Assembly (NCBI GenBank): GCA_964538575.1
Contig: CAZIGG010000090.1
Coordinates: forward strand, 1-12,588
Source of the DNA: UBA2336 sp964538575
Lineage (GTDB): Bacteria > Bacteroidota > Bacteroidia > Cytophagales > Cyclobacteriaceae
Length of the DNA: 12,588 nucleotides
Direction of reading: 5' to 3'
In this document: positions 8,043 through 12,588 of the stretch, in pieces
Numbering within the stretch: position 1 is the first letter of the stretch
Layout of the letters: every line of letters starts with the position of its first letter
Made by a program: the position numbers and the translations under genes
Notes under the pieces: generated by a model
Databases searched by the model: none
What the model saw: the letters and a program-made list of their open reading frames with translations, nothing else
What the model was told of the DNA's origin: nothing

Positions 8043-8327
8043 CTAAGATACGATGCGGGCATCAATGCCTGCTTCGCAGATGGCATCGCGCATCGGCTTG
8101 AGAAAATCAAAGCTGCCGTTTTTAACGGTGCACTTTCCCTTGTAGTGGATGAGCATCGTACATTGCTCGGCCTGCTCCTGGGTGTGCTTGCAAACTTTGA
8201 TGAGAGTGTTAATCACGTGATCGAATGTGTTTACGTTATCGTTAAACACAATAAGATCCATCAGGTCGGTTGTTTCAATAACCTCCAGCACATCCACCTT
8301 CTCGTCAGCCTGAAAATCGTGCTTCAT
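8043..8327 (-). CDS. clpS: ATP-dependent Clp protease adaptor ClpS
   Basis: ClpS binds N-terminal degrons and hands the proteins to ClpA/ClpC-ClpP for degradation. With the start at 8327 the protein has 94 aa. The family core is clear: LIVFNDNVNTFDHVINTLIKV (25-45, ligand pocket and first helix), EQAEQCTMLIHYKGKCTVKNG (51-71, with pocket H61), then the C-terminal helix KPMRDAICEAG. An in-frame ATG at 8369 would add 14 residues (MHRFSLILHSKQFA), but a perfect -7 element (8346-8353) lies between the two ATGs, so an mRNA from it would only include the later one. Oddity: the pocket reads N29-D30-N31 where ClpS usually has Asn-Asp-Asp. It is the first gene of a probable clpS-recR unit. Confidence 0.95.
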   Translation of the reverse strand: MKHDFQADEKVDVLEVIETTDLMDLIVFNDNVNTFDHVINTLIKVCKHTQEQAEQCTMLIHYKGKCTVKNGSFDFLKPMRDAICEAGIDARIVS

Positions 8328-8345
8328 TGCGAATTGTTTCGAATG

Positions 8346-8353
8346 CAAAATTA
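8346..8353 (-). promoter_or_regulatory. -7 element (TAATTTTG) for clpS-recR
   Basis: On the minus strand this reads TAATTTTG, a full match to TAnnTTTG, 18 nt before the ATG at 8327. It decides the clpS start, because the alternative ATG at 8369 lies upstream of it. The -33 element is not obvious (a TTTA-like stretch only). Confidence 0.45.
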
Positions 8354-8375
8354 ACGAAAATCGGTGCATTTAAAC

Positions 8376-8383
8376 TATACTTG
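8376..8383 (+). promoter_or_regulatory. possible -7 element (TATACTTG) for the symporter gene
   Basis: TATACTTG differs from TAnnTTTG at one position and lies 39 nt before the ATG at 8423. It faces the clpS promoter, about 22 nt apart, so the two divergent promoters share one short region. No clear TTG is seen 17-23 nt upstream. Confidence 0.3.
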
Positions 8384-8422
8384 AACCCGAAAGGATTTCA
8401 TTTTCCCAAAGCGAAATAGCGT

Positions 8423-9883
8423 ATGACACCTCTGCTGGTCGGCTCCATTTTAGTAGTCTATTTTTTAGCGCTTATCACTATCTCCTATTTTACATCGAAA
8501 GGCGCGGATACAAATACTTTTTTTACCGCGAACCGGCAATCGCCCTGGTATCTGGTGGCCTTCGGGATGATCGGATCGTCACTTTCAGGCGTTACGTTTA
8601 TTTCGGTTCCCGGAAACGTGGGCAAGATTGGGTTTGGTTATTTCCAGGTTGTTTTAGGATACCTGGTGGGGTACTGGGTAATCATCGGAATCCTGCTGCC
8701 GCTTTACTATCGGTTAAATTTAGTTTCAATCTACACGTACCTGGAGCAGCGGTTTGATAAATATTCGTACAAAACGGGTGCGTTTCTTTTTTTGATTTCC
8801 CGCTCCATCGGCTCTGCACTTCGCCTGTACCTGGCTGCAACCGTGCTCCAGCTCTTTTTATTCGATGCGTGGAATGTACCGTTTTTTGTAACCGTTGCTA
8901 CAACCATTGTTCTGATCTGGGTTTATACCTACAGGGGCGGAGTAAAAACCGTGGTGTGGACCGATACGTTTCAAACACTCTTCCTTGTATCAGCCGTTTG
9001 CATTGCCGTCTGGCAAATCTCGGATTCGTTGGGGTTTTCTTTCAACGACATGATCGCGGCTATAAAAGATAATGGATACTCGAAAATCTTTTACGTGGAT
9101 GATCCCAATTCAGCCTTGTTCTTCCCCAAATACTTTTTAGGTGGAATGTTTATTACCATTACCATGACGGGAATGGACCAGGAAATCATGCAGAAGAATC
9201 TTACCTGTAAAAATCTGGGTGAAGCGCAAAAAAATATGTTCTGGTTCAGCATCACCCTGGTTATTGTGAACCTGCTGTTTCTTGTATTGGGCGCACTGCT
9301 CTATATCTATAGCACACAAAAGGGAATTGCTTTACCGGCAGCCTCTGATGAACTCTTCCCAAGCCTGGCATTGAACGAATTCGGGTTATTAGTAGGCGTA
9401 TTCTTTTTATTGGGAATCATTGCATCTTCTTACGCCAGTGCAGATTCCGCGCTGACCGGTCTCACGACATCGTTTTGCATCGACTTCCTTAATTTTAAGG
9501 ACAAGCCAGAACCTGTTAAGCGCAAGCAGAAGTTTATGGTTCACATAGGTTTCTCGCTTTTGTTCCTGCTTATCATTTTGATCTTTAAGCAAATCAATGA
9601 ACGTTCTGTAATTGATGCCGTCTTAAATGTTGCGGGCTACACCTATGGTCCGCTGCTGGGATTATTCTCTTTCGGATTATTTACAAAACGTCAGGTTACA
9701 GACAAGTTCGTTCCAATTGTTTGCATAACCGCACCGGTTATTTCCTATATCCTCAGCGCAAACTCCGAAGCCTGGTTCAATGGCTATAAAATCGGAATTG
9801 AGATTGTACTGATTAATGGCATATTAACTTTCCTCGGGCTGTTCCTGATTTCCTCTTCCAAAAAGAAAATTACAGCAGTATAA
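8423..9883 (+). CDS. sodium/solute symporter family (SSS) transporter
   Basis: An integral membrane protein of 486 aa with about 13 hydrophobic segments, the expected layout of the sodium:solute symporter family, which uses the sodium gradient to import sugars, amino acids, vitamins, carboxylates or similar. Visible family marks: FGMIGSSLSGVTFISVPG (47-64) around the unwound first membrane helix; YRGGVKTVVWTDTFQTLFL (170-188), the family signature loop; TMTGMDQEIMQKNLTCKN (247-264); and SSYASADSALTGLTTSFCIDF (335-355), whose SADS/T part contributes to the sodium site. The C-terminus ends with a short basic tail SSSKKKITAV. Substrate cannot be assigned: there is no transporter-linked enzyme nearby. 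The start is ATG at 8423. It stands alone, with hairpins downstream. Confidence 0.95.
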   Translation: MTPLLVGSILVVYFLALITISYFTSKGADTNTFFTANRQSPWYLVAFGMIGSSLSGVTFISVPGNVGKIGFGYFQVVLGYLVGYWVIIGILLPLYYRLNLVSIYTYLEQRFDKYSYKTGAFLFLISRSIGSALRLYLAATVLQLFLFDAWNVPFFVTVATTIVLIWVYTYRGGVKTVVWTDTFQTLFLVSAVCIAVWQISDSLGFSFNDMIAAIKDNGYSKIFYVDDPNSALFFPKYFLGGMFITITMTGMDQEIMQKNLTCKNLGEAQKNMFWFSITLVIVNLLFLVLGALLYIYSTQKGIALPAASDELFPSLALNEFGLLVGVFFLLGIIASSYASADSALTGLTTSFCIDFLNFKDKPEPVKRKQKFMVHIGFSLLFLLIILIFKQINERSVIDAVLNVAGYTYGPLLGLFSFGLFTKRQVTDKFVPIVCITAPVISYILSANSEAWFNGYKIGIEIVLINGILTFLGLFLISSSKKKITAV

Positions 9884-9897
9884 AGTCTAAACTTCCC

Positions 9898-9922
9898 GAT
9901 GAAAGAAGTTTTGTCTTTCATC
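9898..9922. terminator. hairpin downstream of the symporter gene
   Basis: GATGAAAGA (9898-9906) and TCTTTCATC (9914-9922) are exact inverted repeats of 9 bp with a 7-nt loop AGTTTTG, starting 14 nt after the symporter stop. No T run follows on the plus strand, so it is not a classical intrinsic terminator; it may stabilise the mRNA 3' end. Confidence 0.45.
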
Positions 9923-9953
9923 CTGCTAATCCTAAAATCCTGATCTAAAAGGA

Positions 9954-9981
9954 AAGGGCCGCTTTTTGCAAAGCGACCCTT
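9954..9981. terminator. strong hairpin, probable bidirectional terminator
   Basis: AAGGGCCGCTTT (9954-9965) pairs with AAAGCGACCCTT (9970-9981) over 12 positions with one mismatch and a 4-nt loop TTGC. On the minus strand it is followed by TCCTTTTAG, a weak U-rich stretch; on the plus strand by AACCCG. It lies between convergent genes and can serve either. Confidence 0.55.
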
Positions 9982-9992
9982 AACCCGATTAA

Positions 9993-10011
9993 AACCAACC
10001 CCACGTTGGTT
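9993..10011 (-). terminator. hairpin followed by a T run, terminator of the small exported-protein gene
   Basis: On the minus strand AACCAAC, loop GTGGG, GTTGGTT form a 7-bp stem, followed by TTTTAATC counting from the last stem bases. It begins 10 nt after the stop codon of the minus-strand gene ending at 10022, as expected for an intrinsic terminator. Confidence 0.5.
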
Positions 10012-10021
10012 GCCGTCAGAT

Positions 10022-10381
10022 TCAGTTAAGAATTCCTGAATCTTGTTTCTTTGTATAATTAAACTCAAGTGTCTTGTTATCCTTTACTACACGGATCGTA
10101 TATGTTCCGTACGGGATGTCATAAAAATCAATGATCATTTTCTTCTTATAAATGCGGCTGGAAGAAACCACCGCACCTGTAGCATTGTGCACTTCTACCG
10201 CAGCGCCCATGTACGTTTTAGTTGACTTCAGGATCAGCAGGTCTTTATAGTGCGTTGGTGTTAGGGTAACACTTACGGTGTCGTTCTCCTTTTTAACCGG
10301 GGCGGCAGGCTCTGCAAAAACTGCTGACGCCAGCACACCCAACAGCACAACCACCAGGAAGATTTTTACAAAGGTTTTCAT
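10022..10381 (-). CDS. small exported protein of unknown function
   Basis: A 119-aa protein with a clear signal peptide (residues 1-23, VFA before EP). The mature part has about 95 residues, predicted mostly beta-strand: DTVSVTLTPTHYKDLLILKS (34-53), GAAVEVHNATGAVVSSSRI (59-77), KMIIDFYDIPYGTYTIRVVK (81-100), and LEFNYTKK at the end. The last third, with IPYGTYTIRVV and a final strand, resembles the fold of the type IX secretion sorting tail, but there is no passenger domain and it is the whole protein, so I read it as a free small periplasmic or surface beta-sandwich. The start is ATG at 10379-10381. It is convergent with the symporter gene and apparently monocistronic. Confidence 0.82.
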   Translation of the reverse strand: MKTFVKIFLVVVLLGVLASAVFAEPAAPVKKENDTVSVTLTPTHYKDLLILKSTKTYMGAAVEVHNATGAVVSSSRIYKKKMIIDFYDIPYGTYTIRVVKDNKTLEFNYTKKQDSGILN

Positions 10382-10512
10382 TTTTAAAACTGTTTCACTC
10401 CGTTATGCCAATGCTATGCCGTGAGAAGAAACAGCTCGAATTATGAAAATTTCAAAGGTTTAAAAGTAATGAGTTCCAGTTTTGGGAGGGGGTATTCCCG
10501 AATTGAAAAATC

Positions 10513-10854
10513 TTACATCAATTCAACATTCGGATCCCAGTACTTTTCTTTAAAGTCCACAATCTTATCATCCACTACAGTGATCTTTTCTTTTTCCAGA
10601 AGCTGTTGCATACGTGAAGGCGGATTAAAGTTGTGTTTTCCCGTTAGCAAACCATTGCGGTTAACTACACGATGAGCAGGAACATCCTTTGGGCAGCCAT
10701 TCATGGCCCAGCCAACCATGCGTGAGCTCATTTTAGTGCCTAAATAGTTCGCGATCGCGCCATAACTGGTTACGCGGCCTTTCGGGATAAGGCGGGCCAC
10801 CTGGTACACATCACTGAAAAAATTGTGTTTATCTGGTTTTTTAGCACCTGCCAT
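10513..10854 (-). CDS. alkyltransferase-like (ATL) protein, MGMT DNA-binding domain without acceptor Cys
   Basis: A 113-aa protein made of the DNA-binding domain of O6-methylguanine-DNA methyltransferase. Matches to the fold: FFSDVYQVARLIPKGRVTSYGAIA (12-35) with the flipping-region tyrosine Y31, SSRMVGWAMNGC with arginine finger R45 and N52, then DVPAHRVVNRNG (57-68). In true methyltransferases the last motif is PCHRV and the Cys accepts the alkyl group; here it is PAHRV with A60, so it cannot transfer alkyl groups. Proteins of this kind (S. pombe Atl1 and E. coli YbaZ with Trp at this position; Thermus TTHA1564 with Ala) bind O6-alkylguanine, flip it out and recruit nucleotide excision repair. 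This role is inferred for the present protein. The start is ATG at 10852-10854; the gene is divergent from the next one with a 51-nt spacer. Confidence 0.93.
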   Translation of the reverse strand: MAGAKKPDKHNFFSDVYQVARLIPKGRVTSYGAIANYLGTKMSSRMVGWAMNGCPKDVPAHRVVNRNGLLTGKHNFNPPSRMQQLLEKEKITVVDDKIVDFKEKYWDPNVELM

Positions 10855-10865
10855 GAATTGAACCG

Positions 10866-10897
10866 TTGATCTTGCTAAATTTACGGCCTTATTTTTA
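10866..10897 (+). promoter_or_regulatory. possible promoter for the FTW-repeat protein gene
   Basis: TTG at 10866-10868, a 21-nt spacer, then TATTTTTA at 10890-10897, one mismatch from TAnnTTTG. It ends 8 nt before the TTG start codon, which would give a very short leader. TAAATTTA at 10876-10883 is a perfect palindrome between them, and its minus-strand reading could serve as a weak -7 for the divergent ATL gene. Confidence 0.3.
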
Positions 10898-10905
10898 GGT
10901 CGGTC

Positions 10906-12450
10906 TTGAAAAAACTGCTTTTTTTTACAGCATTTGCCCTTTTAACATTATCCGTTTCTGCGCAAACCGGCCATGAACTCATACTGCCTGATTCAGTGGG
11001 GTGGAATGTTCTAAATGAAGGCCAAACGCTTTCATTCAAAGTTCGTGCTACCGCACGGGAAGATCTGCGCTATTTTTCACTCGAGAATGCAGATAAGCTG
11101 CCAATTCAATTTGACTCCGTTGGAAATTTCACCTGGAAACTTTCGTATGATCTCGTAAATCGTGTGGAACAGAAAAAAGACTTCACGATAATTTTTCTGG
11201 CCTTGTGGAAAGATGGTAAACGTGATCGCGAAGCTGTAACATTTACCGTTAATCATATTAACCGCGCACCAATCGTGGAAGAAATTCCCGTATTCTACGT
11301 TAAGCAATCAACACGCAGCACTTACCAGATTCCGTCTGAATATGTATCTGATCCGGACGGTGATCCATTTGTTTTTAAAGTCATTCAAACGCAAATGCCG
11401 GAAGGCGCTAATCTCTCTTCGCAGGGGCAGTTTACGTGGGCCCCCTCAAGAAGTCAATTCAATGCATTGAAAAATAATCCGGCCACGGTGGAGTTTATTG
11501 TTCAGGATCAGCCTGATAAGGCTGAAACAAAGGGCAAGCTTCGCATTGCGCAAACACAGCTTGATCTTCCGCCCGAGTTACTAATCGTTCCGGGCGATTC
11601 AGTGTTCTCGTTAAAAGAGGAAGAAACCCTGAACCTTAAAATCTACATTTCCGATCCTAATGGGGATGATAATGTACGCAGTGCCGGCTTTATTCCTTCC
11701 GATCTTAGGATAACGGCTGGTGCATTAAAAGAAAATACCCCGCTTCAATATGAGTTTACCTGGAAACCGCCTTATTCGTTTGTGGAGGAAACTCAAAAGC
11801 AACTTCCGATTGAGATTGTTTTTTTTGCTCTGGATAAATCAAATAACCGGGTACAGCGCAAAATCTCGATTACAATAATAGATGCAGAAAATGTAATTGA
11901 AAAGGATGCGCATCAATACCAGAAATACAAAGCCAATCTGGTTAGCGCGTACCTGCTGATAAAAGATATAGATGAAAATCAGAAAAAGCTTAACGAACAA
12001 TATAAAAAGGCAAAAAAAGGAAAGAAGAAACGTTCTGTTGTTAATGCCTCTTTAGGAGCCGTGACCGGGATAAGCCCGGTGGCTTTTCAGGATAATCCGG
12101 AAGCGCAGAAAATAGTGCCTGCAGTAGGCGGAACTACCGTGCTCACGTTAGGTACACTGGAGGCCACGGAAGTCATCGGCAAATCCAAAGATGATATCAT
12201 GGATAAAATCAAAATCAGCATTGACATCCGCAGCCGTGTACAGAGTGCCGGAGATGAGTTTGCCCGGAAATATGGTCTTAAGTCAGCACGCAGGCTGCCT
12301 GAGTTTGATAAAGAAATTGAAAAATTACGGACTGCCATTAACGATCAGCGGATTGTGCTGCTCGAGCTGGATGCGTATCGTAAAGCCCCTCCAAAAATTG
12401 AAGACAAGGATCTTAAAAAAACCTTCCCTGATTTTGCACAGGAAAATTAA
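10906..12450 (+). CDS. exported protein with three FTW-ended beta-domain repeats and a helical C-terminus
   Basis: A 514-aa protein of no family I recognise. It starts with TTG at 10906: a stop at 10876-10878 closes the frame, no ATG lies between, and the TTG is directly followed by the signal peptide (residues 1-20, VSA or SAQ cleavage). Three beta-sandwich-like units follow, each opening with a conserved hydrophobic strand (EGQTLSFKVRA near 38-48; YQIPSEYVSDPDGDPF near 140-155; EEETLNLKIYISDPNGDD near 238-255) and containing an FTW motif (75-77, 176-178, 284-286). The DPDGD and DPNGDD sequences could bind calcium as in cadherin-like domains. Residues about 335-375 are helical with a lysine-rich run; 379-425 are small, hydrophobic and glycine-rich; 427-495 are helical again. 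A surface or periplasmic role is inferred. Confidence 0.85.
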   Translation: MKKLLFFTAFALLTLSVSAQTGHELILPDSVGWNVLNEGQTLSFKVRATAREDLRYFSLENADKLPIQFDSVGNFTWKLSYDLVNRVEQKKDFTIIFLALWKDGKRDREAVTFTVNHINRAPIVEEIPVFYVKQSTRSTYQIPSEYVSDPDGDPFVFKVIQTQMPEGANLSSQGQFTWAPSRSQFNALKNNPATVEFIVQDQPDKAETKGKLRIAQTQLDLPPELLIVPGDSVFSLKEEETLNLKIYISDPNGDDNVRSAGFIPSDLRITAGALKENTPLQYEFTWKPPYSFVEETQKQLPIEIVFFALDKSNNRVQRKISITIIDAENVIEKDAHQYQKYKANLVSAYLLIKDIDENQKKLNEQYKKAKKGKKKRSVVNASLGAVTGISPVAFQDNPEAQKIVPAVGGTTVLTLGTLEATEVIGKSKDDIMDKIKISIDIRSRVQSAGDEFARKYGLKSARRLPEFDKEIEKLRTAINDQRIVLLELDAYRKAPPKIEDKDLKKTFPDFAQEN

Positions 12451-12468
12451 CGGCAGCCGGGTTGTAAT

Positions 12469-12499
12469 TTTGCAGGATTGTTTTAAAAATCTACATTTG
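12469..12499 (+). promoter_or_regulatory. Bacteroidota-type promoter for tRNA-Ser
   Basis: TTTG at 12469-12472, a 19-nt spacer, then TACATTTG at 12492-12499: both elements and the spacing match the phylum consensus exactly. Transcription would begin near 12505, about 33 nt before the tRNA. A second isolated -7-like TAATTTTG lies at 12465-12472, overlapping the -33 element. Confidence 0.55.
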
Positions 12500-12506
12500 C
12501 GTCCCG

Positions 12507-12524
12507 TTCCGATAGCTATCGGAA
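12507..12524. repeat. 18-bp perfect palindrome in the tRNA-Ser leader
   Basis: TTCCGATAGCTATCGGAA is identical to its reverse complement. It lies between the putative transcription start and the tRNA 5' end, so it would form a hairpin in the precursor leader or act as a protein-binding site. It could also terminate transcription coming from the upstream gene, which ends 57 nt earlier, though no T run follows. Confidence 0.7.
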
Positions 12525-12537
12525 GCGAAAATGCTAC

Positions 12538-12588
12538 AGAGGAGTGGCAGAGCGGTCGAATGCGGCGGTCTTGAAAACCGTTGAACCG
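12538..12588 (+). tRNA. tRNA-Ser(UGA), 3' part cut by window edge
   Basis: The first half of a serine tRNA. T8-G9 at 12545-12546 follow a seven-base acceptor strand AGAGGAG. The D arm GCAGAGCGGTCGAATGC has the GCA/TGC stem and GG in the loop. The anticodon arm is GCGGT / CTTGAAA / ACCGT with anticodon TGA (12572-12574), which reads UCA (and other UCN) codons. The remaining bases TTGAACCG begin the long variable arm typical of serine tRNAs. The variable arm, T arm and 3' acceptor strand lie beyond the window, so the first base is set by counting back from T8 and is not confirmed by pairing. Confidence 0.93.

Noticed and set aside
8328..8369. 14-residue N-terminal extension of ClpS
   Set aside because: The -7 promoter element lies inside it, and ClpS proteins normally begin with a short acidic tail like the one starting at 8327.
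12191..12574. 127-codon open frame running into the tRNA
   Set aside because: It overlaps the 514-aa protein in another frame and crosses the promoter and tRNA-Ser; its translation is not protein-like.
1..12588. CRISPR array, transposon or prophage
   Set aside because: No regularly spaced repeats, transposase, integrase or phage structural genes are seen; all genes have ordinary cellular or envelope character.

Overview
The window looks like chromosomal DNA of a member of the Bacteroidota, most likely a Cytophagales-type marine, soil or freshwater bacterium. The signs are: a LytS/LytTR two-component pair; an exported CarboxypepD_reg-like protein and other secreted or barrel-like proteins typical of the phylum; a ClpS with the Bacteroidota-style NTFDHVI...EQAEQC core; almost no Shine-Dalgarno sequences; and several upstream matches to the Bacteroidota promoter (TTTG, about 19 nt, TAnnTTTG). 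I see no transposase, phage gene, integrase or CRISPR array. The window reads as ordinary core or semi-core chromosome, with eleven complete protein genes, one protein gene cut by the left edge and one tRNA gene cut by the right edge.

Layout. 1-1896 (minus): a histidine kinase followed by its LytTR response regulator, cut at the left edge. 2036-3247 (plus): an exported CarboxypepD_reg-like protein. 3251-4141 (minus): an exported, probably barrel-forming protein, tail to tail with the previous gene. 4142-4522: a gap of about 350-380 bp with small repeats, leading into a helix-turn-helix regulator (4523-5503, plus). 5496-6692 (minus): a class I PLP aminotransferase of the aspartate aminotransferase type, whose stop codon interlocks with that of the regulator inside a 10-bp palindrome. 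6771-7394 (plus): a small lipoprotein. 7414-8369 (minus): clpS then recR, probably co-transcribed. 8423-9883 (plus): a sodium/solute symporter. 9884-10021: three consecutive hairpins between convergent genes. 10022-10381 (minus): a small exported protein. 10513-10854 (minus): an alkyltransferase-like DNA-repair protein without the acceptor cysteine. 10906-12450 (plus): an exported protein with three repeats ending in FTW and a helical tail. 12538 to the end: tRNA-Ser(UGA), with a consensus promoter and an 18-bp palindrome in its leader.

How the genes relate. The genes are mostly single or two-gene units on alternating strands, so little can be inferred from neighbours beyond the kinase/regulator pair and clpS-recR. 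Four of the twelve protein genes begin with GTG or TTG where no ATG is possible.

I did not find a convincing new multi-gene system. The most interesting items are the PAHRV alkyltransferase-like protein, an Asp-to-Asn change in the N-degron pocket of ClpS, the palindrome in the tRNA-Ser leader, and the triple-repeat exported protein.
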